A DNA stretch of 64,000 nucleotides from Begonia masoniana (GCA_022432975.1 CM039511.1:18874557-18938556), one strand, 5' to 3'; positions 9,061 through 19,715 are shown, counted from the first letter of the stretch. Program-made: numbers and translations. The notes: generated from the letters alone by a model not told the origin.

Positions 9061-10678
9061 AGCCGAGTATCGACTTCAGTTTCAGCTTTGGAGGCTGGTA
9101 TGTTCGGACATTTGAGGTCTGAGGTTCAGAAGTTTGAATTAGAGCTGGTTTCAGACTTGGCTGCAGTGTTATCAGATTTATCTCTAAAGCCTACAATTTT
9201 GGAAAAGATCAGAGAAGCGCAGCAAGAAGATTCGGAGTGTAATAGGTTCAAGCTGAGTATGTTATCTGATGACCGGATTGAGTTCAGCTACTCGGATGAC
9301 GGTATTCTGAAGTTTCGTAATAGATGGTATATTCCGAGTAATGAGCAGCTTCGAAAGGAAATTTTAGCTGAAGCTCACTCTTCAAGGTTTTCTGTTCATC
9401 CTGGCAGTACAAAGATGTACAGAGAACTTAAGCAGCACTATTGGTGGCCGAGTATGAAGAAATCAGTGGCTGAGTTTGTTGAATTGTGCTTGATTTGTCA
9501 GCCGGTGAAGGCGGAGCATCAGAGACCTGCTGGGAAGTTACAACCTTTGCCGGTTCCTCAATGGAAGTGGGACCAGATTTCTATGGACTTCGTTGTCGGT
9601 TTGCCAAGGACGACGAAAGGTTTTGACAGCATATGGGTGATTGTGGATCGTTTAACAAAGTCAGCCCATTTCTTGCCTGTGAAGATGACTTATAGTATGG
9701 ATCGGTTTGCTGAACTCTATATTCAAGAGATTGTAAGGTTACATGGAGTGTCGATTTCTATAGTATCGGACAGGGACCCAAGGTTCACATCTAATTTTTG
9801 GAAAAGTTTGCATAAAGCGATGAGGACTCGATTGAACTTCAGTACAACATTTTATCCTCAGACGGACGGACGGACAATCTGAGCGTACTATTCAGACTCT
9901 TGAGGATATGTTGCGAGCATGTATATTGGAGTTTCAAGGTTCCTGGAGTAGATATCTGCCTTTGGTAGAGTTCTCGTATAACAATAGTTATCAGGACACT
10001 ATTGGTATGGCTCCATACGAGGCTTTATATGGAAGAAAGTGCAGATCGCCTCTTTATTGGGATGAGGTCGGGGAATCCGGCTTGATTGGCCCAGAAATTT
10101 TGCAGCAAACTACTGATAAGATACAGTTTATTCGACAACGCATTTTAACAGCTCAGAGCAAACAGAAAAGCTATGCCGATGGTAGAAGGCGGGAGCTGGA
10201 GTTTGATGTTGGTGATGAGGTTTTCCTGAAAATCTCACCGTTTAAGGGTGTCATGAGGTTTGGAAAGCGGGGCAAACTTAACCCGAGATATGTTGGCCCA
10301 TTCCCAATTGTGAAGCGAGTGTGGAAGACAACATATCAGTTGGAGTTGCCAGCTTCGATGGAGGGAGTGCATAATGTATTCCATGTGTCGATGCTTCGGA
10401 AGTGTCTGAGGGATCCATCGCACGTGGTAGTACAGAAGGAGATCGAAGTACAGCCTACATTGTCCTATGAGGAGAAACCGGTGGAAATATTAGATTATGC
10501 AGTGAAGAAATTGCGCAACAAGGATATTCCACTAGTGAAGGTGCTGTGGCGCAACCACATTATTGAGGAGGCAACGTGGGAGCGTCAACAGGACATGATG
10601 GAGCGTTATCCGGAACTGTTCAGGTACGTAAATTTTGGGGACAAAATTTTTGTAAGGAGGGTGGATTGTAACACCTGA
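9061..10678 (+). pseudogene. Integrase with C-terminal chromodomain of element 2
   Basis: The HHCC domain (AHSSRFSVHP ... CLICQ) is at about 9370-9510. The catalytic core follows, with D in SMDFVVGLP, D in VSDRDPRF and the expected E in the SERTIQ stretch. A 4-bp expansion of gga-type repeats at about 9865-9880 shifts the frame just before that E, with a stop at 9880-9882. The remainder continues in another frame from 9883: core end, GPF-type segment (KLNPRYVGPFPIVKRV) and a chromodomain at about 10486-10620 (VKVLWRNHIIEEATWE). Chromodomains tether integration to chromatin marks. The frame ends at 10676, just inside the 3' LTR. Confidence 0.92.
10654..10665 (+). promoter_or_regulatory. Polypurine tract of element 2
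   Basis: AAGGAGGGTGGA lies immediately before the TG of the 3' LTR (10667). It is the RNase H-resistant primer for plus-strand synthesis. Confidence 0.85.
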
Positions 10679-11194
10679 AATTTTCCCAGAACGTGTATAA
10701 CCCTAGTCTAGGTCAATCTTGAGAGATTAATTATTCAAGATTGGTGTACATTGAAGGGTATTAGAAGTGAAAGGAGTCGTGGAGAGAGTTTGTCAAGTCA
10801 AACCAACTTGTGATTGGTGGAGAACTTTGGTTTGAAAAGTCAAATGCAAAAAGGATGCCGATTCTGTTGGGGGATTTTCGGACTAGCCAAGTGTTTTGTT
10901 TGGTCAATTTAAGCATATCAGTGGATAGTAGACGTGTAGAGGTTTCCAAATTGGGGTGGCACGTCGAAATCCGTTGAGAAACGAGGGAGTTATGATCGTT
11001 TGAAGTTTGACGGTCAAATTGGGGTAAAAATCAGGTTTAGTGTTTTGTGAGAGGAATGTGTATTAAGTATTGTTAGTTTTAGTTAGAAAATTTCCTTGGA
11101 CTGTATTGGTAACTTATTAAGCTAAGTTCCGTTATTTTAGGTCGTCAAACGAGTGAATTTACTGGTAGAAAGCAGGTGGAAGCTGAGCAATCAG

Positions 11195-11864
11195 GTAAGT
11201 AGTGGGTAATGTTCTTTCGCCTTCGGGCCCACACCATATAACGGTAGGTTTTATTTGTTATTGCTTTTCTTCGTGTAGTGTTATGTTATTGTTGTGCGTG
11301 GTGTGTTGTGGCATTGCATTTCTTGAAGCATGCATCATGGTGTAAAGCACGTTAGATACGCATAGCTGCATGGTTGTTGTCGTGTGTTGTCGTTGTGAGG
11401 GTTAACGATAGTTGGTCAATGTGTAAGGCACTTCGGTGCGGGCAATGTGTAAGGCACTTTGGTGCGGCAATGTGTAAGGCACTTCGGTGCGGACAATGTG
11501 TAAGGCACTTCGGTGCGGGCAATGTGTAAGGCACCTCGGTGCCGGCAATGTGTAAGGCACTTCAGTGCGGGCAATGTATAAGGCACTTCGGTGCGGGCAA
11601 TGTGTAAGGCATCCTTTCGGGTGCGGGTAACTAGTATTGTTTGGTCGGTTTGTTGAGTTGCATGGGGATGTTGTGTGATAGTCGGTTAAAGACTAAGGCA
11701 TCTTTCGATGCAGTGTTAGGGTTGTGTTGCATTGTCGTGTTGAGTGGTGTTGTATTGTTGTGTTAGAGTCGGGTGTGAGTGTGTGTGCATTGTGCTTGTT
11801 TATATTTGTTATCTCTACTTGCTAAGCGTAAGCTTACGTGTGTGTGTGTGTTCTGTGGTGTAAG
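11195..11864 (+). other. Decayed structured leader intron 2 in 3' LTR
   Basis: The donor CAG|GTAAGT is at 11194/11195. P1 arms are 11228-11242 and 11850-11864 and now pair in 12 of 15 positions. A G-to-A change has removed the AG at the expected acceptor (GTGTAA instead of GTGTAG). The CGTAAGCTTACG hairpin (11827-11838) is intact. The minisatellite occupies 11417-11630. This copy shows how the structure decays after insertion. Confidence 0.5.
11417..11630 (+). repeat. 25-26-bp hairpin minisatellite, 3' LTR copy
   Basis: About eight units of the same GCAC-TTCG-GTGC array as at 4846-5060 are present, with a slightly different order of unit variants and one shortened unit at about 11460. The terminal GCATCC-TTTC-GGGTGC unit is also kept. 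Confidence 0.9.
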
Positions 11865-12719
11865 TGATGGAGTATTTTCTGGTGAGCTTGATACTGAGGA
11901 TCAGGACTAGGGGCAGTCAGGGATCTACGGAGCTCGCCGGTGTATGCCATTGTCGGGGCGCTTCGACCTGGTTCTCAGGATGTATAGTTTTTGGTTTGAG
12001 GATAAAATATTTTGTGCCGGTATGTTGGATTTGCTGAATATTGACTTGGTGTGAATTGGGTTTTATTGTGTATGTTTTTCAGGTTTTCGGGTTTAGAAAC
12101 TTTTAGCCGTTATATTGTCTGTTTTTGTTAAAATGGTTATACTGTCGGGTTCCCGTTCTCTATTTTTCTTAATTACTGTTTTAAGTCGATTTTCTAAGAT
12201 TTTTACGGAATTTGAAGATTCGAGTGTCGGGAGGTATAGTTAAAGTTTCGTGATTTTTAGAGATGTTCGGGGTGGAGAAATATGAGAAATTGTGGGGAAA
12301 GGTCAAGGGGGGTCAAAAATAAATTTTTTGGGTGTTTTGGGTCAAGAAAACCCGAGCCAGCCCGATCGATTGGGCATCGGGTCGCGATCGGTCACGGTCG
12401 GGGAGCGCAGGTGCGCCCAGCGCGCAGGCGCGCGCGCAGCACCTGGGCGCGCGCGGCGCTCAGCGCGCACGCCCAGCGGCCCTTTGAGGCCAAAATTTGT
12501 TTTTTTTTTCAAATTTTTCCCAATTTCTACAATGTTTTGACCCGATGTTTTTCGACGTATTTTGAACGTATTTTGGGACCATTTTTCAATAAATTTTGAG
12601 GGTTCGGAAAACCCAAAAACGAGTCGAAAAATTTACGAAAATTATTTTACACGTCGTTTTAATTGCTGGGTTAGTTAGCAAAGTGACGCACCGAGCCGGG
12701 GTGGGTTCGGGGTGTTACA

Positions 12720-12724
12720 CTTCT
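12720..12724. repeat. Target-site duplication cttct, right
   Basis: This matches 3577-3581 and closes element 2. Confidence 0.95.
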
Positions 12725-13764
12725 AATTTTTAAAAAATATTTTGTATACTTTTTAGCATTCTCTAACATCAGGTACATCGAGTTCCATCGATTAAACATA
12801 TCAAGACTTACATTACTCTTACTGTAATTTTGAGGCTGTCAATATGACTGTTAAACTGTTGTAACCGTCATGGTGAAGATTTAACATACTTTAACACCTT
12901 TTGTACTAATTTAATTTTTACGTTCTTTCAGTTCATCATTAACAATCAAGTTCAAAATATGAGCAAAACAACATATATGAATGCATTCTACATCTAAAAC
13001 CAAACATTTCCTATGTCACAAACTCTTAACCAAATATGAAATGGCAACATCATTCAAAGATGCGTTACCAAAAGTAATAATGAACACATTCTCAATTCCC
13101 CAATCAAGTAAACATTTTTCAAGTATGTTTCTAATGATTTCGTTTTTATGGTTATCAATCTGACAAAAATTTAAAATCTTCTAATGCAATTTCCAATCGC
13201 CATTAACAAATGGTCTCATCAATACCATATAATTGATATTTTGATTTGAAGTCCAAGTATATGTAGTCAAGCATACTTTTTGACAACTTTTCTCGATGTA
13301 CTCTTTCAACAGACGTTTTTTTTATTGTATATCATCTCAATATCTCTTCCAACCGTTCTACCCGATGGCATAACAAACGAGCCTTGAAAATATTCAAGCA
13401 ATTCTTTGAAATCTTTCCATTCAACCATTCTCATAGGCAATTCATCTTTAATCAGCATTCTAGCAATATAGTTACTTCCACTTGACTACGTAAATGTTGA
13501 CACTTTAGAGAATTCTTCCTTTTTCTTAACAAAATGTAATGTCTTTTGTTTGCTATCTAGTCTTGCCAAATACTTTTTACATGCACATAAATTTCTTGTC
13601 ATATTTGATGTACCATTCTTTCTTGTATGACATGTGTAAAGTTGATTGCCATAGTTGCATTTAGCTTTAGGATTCTTAGGATCACTATCTTCAACTCATG
13701 TAAAGTGCTCCCAAGTCCCAAATTTTAATATTCTTTTTCTTGTATTAATATTACTACCACTCAT
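12725..13764 (-). pseudogene. hAT transposase N-terminal and middle part
   Basis: Read on the minus strand, the sequence begins with a BED-type zinc finger (WEHFT near 13710, then PKNPKAKC and HTRKNGTSN at about 13690-13580). A DELPMRMVEWKDFKELLEYFQGSFVMPSGRTV block at about 13460-13345 follows, then GDWKLH at about 13195 and a CLLDWGIENVFIITFGNASLNDVAI block at about 13120-13045. This order is that of RICESLEEPER-type plant hAT transposases. Several stops and frameshifts are present. The natural start is probably the ATG at about 13764. The rest of the gene is at 3097-3576, separated by element 2. No terminal inverted repeats were identified. Confidence 0.85.
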
Positions 13765-14350
13765 TTCACTTTTCAACATGAACAAAAAGAGTGCACACCT
13801 CTACCATTGAAAAAAATAATAATAAAAACACATTACTTTTGAAATGAATATTGTGTTGTGTGCAAGTGCAACGCACTCACAATGTGCAGCACATTGTGCC
13901 TGTGCTGTGTGCGACTGCAAGTGCAACTATGAGTGTGTGCACACTCACAGTGAGTGAGTGAGTGAGAGAGCTCATGCGCAGATAATCAACAACAAACAGA
14001 CGAGAAACCTTATGCAAATCATAGCAAACATAGCACATAATCATAAAATTGAACACATACACATTAAAGGGCTGAAAGAAGAGGCTTACAACGACAGCGG
14101 ACTGCGAAGTTGTAACTTGAGAGTGCTTGGGAGTTGTGACTTGCGACTATGGAGTCTAAAGATGGCAGAAGTTGACGGAACTTCGTGAGGCATAGACGGA
14201 GGTTCGCCGAAGAGTCGTTGTCACTGTACAGAGGTTCGTCGGTGAATCACTGACGATTTAGAATTTATGAAGCTCAGAATCACGAATCACGATTTGGACT
14301 GAGGGCTTCAGGAGAATGTCGGGTTTAGGTCGGCGTTTGGGTAGCACTCC
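13765..14350. other. Flank of the hAT relic, no gene seen
   Basis: This is the presumed 5' untranslated side of the hAT copy. It contains a purine-rich stretch, a GTGAGTGAGTGAG tract near 13950 and imperfect repeats of gtgcaacg/gtgcac type at 13860-13945. No coding similarity was recognised. It ends at the left boundary of element D. Confidence 0.4.
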
Positions 14351-15348
14351 TGTCAAGACCCGATTCTTTCCCCAGAATCGGACCAGGTGGGAACAAAATT
14401 TGATTTCACTTTTGCATGGATCCGTTTGTATTTTTATCAATTGCCCATTTCTTGAACCTGGTATCCTAAATTAAGATATTTCCAATAACCTCCAAACAAT
14501 ATTTATACTATACATTCAAATATTTACATCAAAGTTTTTACATCCTCATTAGAGTATTCCACGGAAGCTATTACAGAATAACTATGTCACACACACGTGA
14601 TTGTTCAAAAATAGTTTATGCATAATAAAACTAAAGTCCCTGTCCCATCTCAAAAAGAACCATCTACCTCGATGGCTCGCCTAAGCCTCTTTATCAATTT
14701 TATATTATCTTTGCTTTATCGTCACAGTGAACGTTCTCGATATCTGAAAAATATACAATATCCACATAATTAGCTTTACGCCCAGCAAATAAATCAGTAG
14801 TTAGAATAGCTAACTCAGACTTTATCCACACTATCAAGACCATTCTCCATCCTCTTCATAACATCGATTATTTTGAAATCTAAATTTTAAAACAATCATG
14901 CTTTGAAATCCATGTAATTTTTATAAAATGTATGCAAGTTTGTATTCAACCTTCAACCACTGTTCAAACCATTTTCAACAATTAAATCAATCTAATGCAA
15001 ATATAAATAAGTTTGCACGATTTAAAACCTTCTTTTTATCAAATTTCCAAAAGCAGCTTTTAACATTCAATTGTAAATGTCAAGATGCAATTCACTCTAA
15101 ACCGATCATATATGACCATCACACACCCCTACAAGTTTGTGAGCTTTCTCTGATAAGACTGTAGAACCTTTTTGCATTTCTCCCTTTTGAGGTTTAGGGA
15201 CTTTCAACCCTAGGAAGATATATAATTAATCTCCTACTTAGTTTTATAGTGATAATCATCACACACGAAGAGGCAAGTCTAGTCCATTGGGTTCCTGTGT
15301 TACCAAGACTTCCAAACTCTTCATTCCTAAAATGCATGCTTTAAAATA

Positions 15349-15353
15349 TTTAT
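15349..15353. repeat. TSD tttat of solo LTR C, left
   Basis: This is identical to 17650-17654 and places the start of the solo LTR at 15354. The terminal TG is mutated to TA. Confidence 0.85.
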
Positions 15354-16173
15354 TATTGCAAAAAATACTACGAACAGAAGTGAACGTGTCGCAAAAGTAA
15401 AGTGTATAAATAAGAGTTGAACCCACGAAGACTATTTTCTGCTAATTAATAAACAAATTTAACTCTAATTTAAAATGAATAACGAGATTTCAATGATTTT
15501 TGATTAAAATAAAGCAGGAGAACTTAATTAAATAACAGAAACTTGAATCAAATTGTAGAATGTAAAATAAGAAAACTTAGGGCTTAGATTTCACCTTAAT
15601 TAATCATATTTAATATTACTAATCCAATTTATTAATATCTATTCCTATATGTTGATGACAATTTTGCAAGTATATTTAGAGTAATGACAAACTTATCTAA
15701 TTAACGAATTATTACATCTCGGTCTCTAACACTAACAATTAATTAAATACATTACGAACAAGATATTATAATACCACATGAACGTCTTAGCTACCTCTAG
15801 TCTAAAATCCTTTTCATGGTGAACTATTCAATTGCACAATTATTTTTCACCTCTCGGTCTCAAAATAATCCTACAATCATGTTATTGTTGATCAGGAAAT
15901 TGCAAGCAGTAAGAACAATAATAGTTTACTCAACACATAAATAGAATATCAATAAACTGAATTAAATAAAATAATAAACAATCATAGTTCGGCTACGTCT
16001 TAAATGAAATGCTTGTTTCTTTTAAACTTCAATTTTTCTCATGTTTAGCAAATCAATCGCTCACATTTTTCTAATCAATCGGTACAGCTTCTGGTTTCCT
16101 CTCCATTTTTGTCAAATTTTGGTGTTTTAACCGATCGATCGCTCAAATGTGGCGACCGATCGGCACTGCTTCG

Positions 16174-16178
16174 GGTTT
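16174..16178. repeat. TSD ggttt of Cassandra, left
   Basis: This matches 17448-17452. The uninterrupted sequence is seen in the second duplication copy near 18690 (cttcgggtttgcc), confirming the insertion point. Confidence 0.9.
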
Positions 16179-16553
16179 TGTGATGACCCAGATGTGTAAG
16201 TATGTGTACGATGGCTACACGAACCGGAACCCGGATGGCGGTACGTCTGCGCGGGCGAACCGGAAGGTGACGGGTCGTAAAAAAGGGTCGTCACAATCCC
16301 ACATCGCTTGGGAAAGTATGTGGAAATGAAACATATGTAAAGAGACCCTCCCAAGATAGCAAGACGCGTTTTGGAGCACAATTGACAACGGATCCCATAA
16401 GAACTCCGAAGTTAAAAGTGCTTCGGCGAGAGTAGTACCGGTTGGGTGATCGACTGGGAAGTCTTCGCCAAACAAAGCCGTGAGGGGAGGATATTGAGCT
16501 ATGGCCCAATCCGCAGAGCAGACAATATCTTGCTGGGAAAATGGGGTGTTACA
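16179..16553 (+). repeat. Cassandra LTR 1
   Basis: It runs 375 bp from tgtgatgacc to gggtgttaca. The 5S-like part is at 16390-16469. Confidence 0.9.
16390..16469 (+). ncRNA. 5S rRNA-like region in Cassandra LTR 1
   Basis: ggatcccataagaactccg, aagttaaaagtgctt, gagagtagtacc and gggaagtc follow the order of plant 5S rRNA. They correspond to the RNA polymerase III A box, intermediate element and C box. It is not a ribosomal gene: the 5' third and the 3' end of 5S rRNA are absent or unrelated. In Cassandra this region is thought to support Pol III transcription of the element. Confidence 0.85.
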
Positions 16554-16555
16554 AA

Positions 16556-16567
16556 TGGTATCAGAGA
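16556..16567 (+). promoter_or_regulatory. Cassandra primer-binding site 1
   Basis: TGGTATCAGAGA lies two bases after LTR 1 and matches the Met tRNA primer site except for the last base. The whole internal segment is 16554-16625 and ends in a G run at about 16608-16621. Confidence 0.85.
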
Positions 16568-16625
16568 TTGTACCCAACCGGAAATGTGGCCAACGAGGAC
16601 GTTGGCCCCCGGGGGGGGGGGTGAT

Positions 16626-16998
16626 TGTGATGACCTTGATGTGTAAGTATGTGTACGATGGCTACACGAACCGGAACCCGGATGGCGGTACGTCTGCGCG
16701 GTCGAACCGGAAGGTGACGGGTCGTAAAAAGGGTCGTCACAATCCCACATCGCTTGGGAAAGTATGTGAAAATGAAACATATGTAAAGAGACCCTCCCAA
16801 GATAGCAAGACGCGTTTTGGAGCACAATTGACAAGGATCCCATAAGAACTCCGAAGTTAAAGTGCTTCGGGGCGAGGTCAGTGTTCCCGGGGGTGATCGA
16901 CTGGGAAGTCTTCGCCAAACAAAGCCGTGAGGGGAGGATATTGAGCTAGGCCCAATCCGCAGAGCAGACAATATCTTGCTGGGAAATGGGGTGTTACA
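16626..16998 (+). repeat. Cassandra LTR 2 (middle)
   Basis: It is 373 bp. The 5S-like region (16835-16918) is damaged in the C-box part, reading cgaggtcagtgttcccggg where LTR 1 and 3 have gagagtagtacc. Confidence 0.9.
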
Positions 16999-17000
16999 AA

Positions 17001-17012
17001 TGGTATCAGAGA
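17001..17012 (+). promoter_or_regulatory. Cassandra primer-binding site 2
   Basis: TGGTATCAGAGA lies two bases after LTR 2; the internal segment is 16999-17071. Confidence 0.85.
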
Positions 17013-17071
17013 TTTTACCCAACCGGAAATGTGGCCAACGAGGACGTTGGGCCCCCGGGGGGGGGGGTGAT

Positions 17072-17447
17072 TGTGATGACCTTGATGTGTAAGTATGTGT
17101 ACAATGGCTGCATGAACTGGAACCCGGATGGCGGTATGTCTGCGCGGGCGAACCGGAAGGTGATGGGTCGTAAAAAGGGGTCGTCACAATCCCACATTGC
17201 TTGGGGAAGTATGTGAAAATGAAACATATGTAAAGAGACCCTCCCAAGATAGCAAGACGCGTTTTGGAGCACAATTGACAATGGATCCCATAAGAACTCC
17301 GAAGTTAAAAGTGCTTCGGCGAGAGTAGTACCAGGTTGGGTGACCGACTGGGAAGTCTTCGCCAAACAAAGCCGTGAGGGGAAGATATTGGGTTACGGCC
17401 CAATCCTCAGAGCGGACAATATCTTGCTGGGAAAATGGAGCGTTACA
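17072..17447 (+). repeat. Cassandra LTR 3
   Basis: It is 376 bp with a 5S-like region at 17283-17363 including an intact gagagtagtacc C-box part. It ends gcgttaca, followed by the ggttt duplication. Confidence 0.9.
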
Positions 17448-17449
17448 GG

Positions 17450-19715
17450 TTTGCCTTCTCAATTTGTCTCATTTTACCCCGTGATGCAACAGAATCATCC
17501 AATTCTCTTTGTTGAAACTCCAACCTGCTCTATTTCATTTTATCTGCGCACTTACACTAAAAATGTCAAATTCCCTCAAACACTTGAGAAAAACTAATTG
17601 AATCAAGTATAAAAAAGTACAATTAAGTGTGAAAAGTACACACTTATCATTTATAAAGCCAACGCTATGCACGTTTAAAATAACACAACTCACCCATGCA
17701 ATTGATATTTAAAACCAATATGTTCAATTCAACGTAAACCTCATTTTCAAAATTTTACATTTTAATATTTCAATAAAATCGAAAATAAACAATTTTAACA
17801 ATTCACTATCCAATTTGTATAAAATGACGATATCTCCACCTAAGAATGCAATAAAACATAAACTAACTATTCTAAACGATAGATTTACTTACCTTATGTC
17901 CTTAGCACAATTTATAGCAACTTGATTAATAATCATTGTAACTTGAAAACCTACATTACACATTTAGCATCCAAATCATAATGGTTTTGAACATAATATA
18001 ACCCATTTAACCATCTCTTGGATTAAAATCGGTATATGACCAACATATTGCATTGACTTCAAAATTATTAACTCAATGTATATATATATCCAAATGCTTC
18101 AATTACAAATCTCAAAGCTCACTTAAGATGTCAACTTTAATACGTCAAAACCTTTTCACCATTGAAAACCATTAGATTAGGCTAAAAATACCAAAACCGA
18201 AACTTTCCAGAATACTCTTTACAGTTTTTTGCCTCAACTTTGAAAAACCATATCGTTAAATATACTTATTCAATTGCATCAATTCTAAAGCCATAGTTCA
18301 CACAATGAGTCTACTTTAACATACCAAAACCATTTATCAATTGAGAACAATATGATTAACCAATTTCACCAAACCCGAACTGCCCTGCCCTGTTCTCGAC
18401 AGTCGATCGATCGGCGCATAGTAGCCGACCGATCGGCACTCCTTCTGCTCAAACATCTTCAACTCTCAATTTTTTAACGCTTTGGCCGATCGATCGGCCA
18501 ATATGTGGCGACCGATCGGTGCTTCTTCTTCTTGTTTCTCTTAAACTTTGATTTTTCTCATGTTTAGCCGATTGATCGCTCACATTGTGCCGATTGATCA
18601 GCACAGCTTCTGGTTTCTTCTCCATCTTTGTCAAATTTTGGTGTTTTAGCCGATCGATTGCTCAAATCTGGCGACCGATCAGCACTGCTTCGGGTTTGCC
18701 TTCTCAATTGTCTCGTTTTACCCCGTGATGCAACAGAATCATTCAATTCTCTTTGTTGAAACTCCAACCTGTTCTATTTCATTTTATTTGCGCACTTACA
18801 CCAAAAATGTCAAATTCTCTTAAACACTTGAGAAAAACCAATCGAATCAAGTATAAAAAAATACAATTAAGTGTGAAAAATACACACTTATCATTTATAA
18901 AGTCAATGCTATGCACGTTTAAAATAACGCAACTCACCCATGCAATTGATATTTAAAACCAATATGTTCAATTCAACGTAAACCTCATTTTTAAAATTTT
19001 ACATATTAATATTTCAATAAAATCAGAAATAAATAATTTTCACAATTCATTATCCAATTTGTATAAAACGATATCAATTAATTACTTCAATCCATCCCAT
19101 CTTAACCAATCATAATAATTTCTAAATCTATCTAGAACCAAAGCAGAAATTTAAACTATCTCCACCTAATAATGCAATAAAGCATAAACTAACTATTTTA
19201 AACGATAGATTTACTTACCTTATGTCATTAGAACAATTGATAGCAATTTGATTAATAATATTTGTAACTTGAAAACCTATAACACATACATTACACTATT
19301 AGCATCCAAATCATAATGGTTTTGAACATAATATAACCCATTTAATCATCTCTTGGATTAAAATCGGAATATGACCAATATGTTGCATTGACTTCAAAAA
19401 TCCAAAACTCAATGTATATATATCCAAATGCTTCAATTCTAAATCTCAAAGCTCACTCAAGATGTCTACTTTAACATGTCAAAACCTTTTAACCATTGAA
19501 GACCGTTAGATTAGGCTAAAAATACTAAAACTGAAACTTTCTAGAATACTCTTTACAGTTTTTGCCTTAACTTTGAAAAATCATATCATTAAATATACTT
19601 ATCCAATTGCATCAATTCTAAAGCCTATAGTTCACAAAATGAGTCTACTTTAACATGCCAAAACCATTTATCAATTGAGAACCATTTGATTGAACCAATT
19701 TCACCAGACCCAAAC
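17450..19715 (-). repeat. 1.24-kb direct duplication inside LTR of element D
   Basis: 17450-18390 repeats at 18694-19705 with an offset of 1244 bp and few differences. The repeated block joins the end of solo LTR C to the adjoining element-D LTR, including the tttat site (17650 and 18894). The similarity also extends left of the Cassandra insertion (16016 versus 18532). Copy 2 lacks Cassandra, so the order of events is solo LTR insertion, then duplication, then Cassandra in copy 1. The junction is near 18391. Confidence 0.8.
18403..18690. repeat. gatcgatcg-type palindrome cluster
   Basis: Six or so sites of the form gccgatcgatcggc, gaccgatcgg and gccgattgatcg occur, spaced 25-60 bp. The same kind of cluster occurs in the Athila LTR (26881-27210) and in unrelated family-A LTRs (32290-32430 and 38527-40790). 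Confidence 0.8.

Larger units (their letters stand above)
3582..12719 (+). mobile_element. Complete Tekay-like chromovirus (element 2), inactive
   Basis: This is a 9138-bp LTR retrotransposon bounded by cttct duplications. It has a 5' LTR, an initiator-methionine tRNA primer site, gag with two zinc knuckles, protease, RT, RNase H, integrase with a C-terminal chromodomain, a polypurine tract and a 3' LTR. Long LTRs (over 2 kb), the Met primer site and the chromodomain fit the Tekay/Del branch of plant chromoviruses; the branch name is inferred from these traits. It is inserted in a hAT transposase pseudogene. Three in-frame stops (8113, 8881, 8980) and two frameshifts (about 6550 and 9870) make it non-autonomous now. 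The two LTRs differ by large reciprocal deletions. Confidence 0.95.
10667..12719 (+). repeat. 3' LTR of element 2 (2053 bp)
   Basis: It starts tgtaacacc and ends gtgttaca, followed by the cttct duplication. Relative to the 5' LTR it lacks about 510 bp; the junction is at an atgcaa microhomology near 10848. It keeps about 130-140 bp (about 12271-12405, containing cccgatcgattgggc) that the 5' LTR lost. A GC-rich low-complexity block (gcgcgcgcag type) lies at 12400-12480. Confidence 0.95.
16179..17447 (+). mobile_element. Cassandra TRIM retrotransposon with three LTRs
   Basis: Three near-identical LTRs of 373-376 bp are separated by two internal segments of only 72 and 73 bp. Each internal segment starts two bases after an LTR end with TGGTATCAGAGA (Met tRNA primer site) and ends in a run of G (polypurine tract). 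Each LTR carries a 5S rRNA-like region, the hallmark of Cassandra. There is no coding capacity, so it depends on proteins of autonomous elements. The 3-LTR/2-internal tandem is a known outcome of recombination between such small elements. The 5-bp duplication ggttt flanks the whole unit, so it either inserted as a tandem or became one afterwards by unequal exchange. Confidence 0.93.
15354..17649 (-). mobile_element. Solo LTR of the Athila-type family (family C)
   Basis: The sequence starting tattgcaaaaaatac matches the LTR ends at 25942 and 43567 (tgttgcgaaaaaatac) through the gtgtcgcaaaag and cccacgaggac-type blocks. It ends in cacttatca with tttat duplications on both sides. There are no internal genes, so it is a solo LTR formed by LTR-LTR recombination. 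A Cassandra element (16179-17447) is inserted in it; without that it is about 1.02 kb. A cluster of gatcgatcg-type sites lies at 16060-16170. Confidence 0.85.

Noticed and set aside
12282..12599. 105-residue basic frame rich in R, A and P
   Set aside because: It lies in the GC-rich low-complexity block of the 3' LTR; similar frames occur in the minus-strand LTR copy at about 43945-44304. No protein similarity.
16390..16469. Functional 5S rRNA gene
   Set aside because: Only the internal promoter part is similar; the rest is Cassandra LTR, and the context (primer site, G-run, TSD) is retrotransposon.
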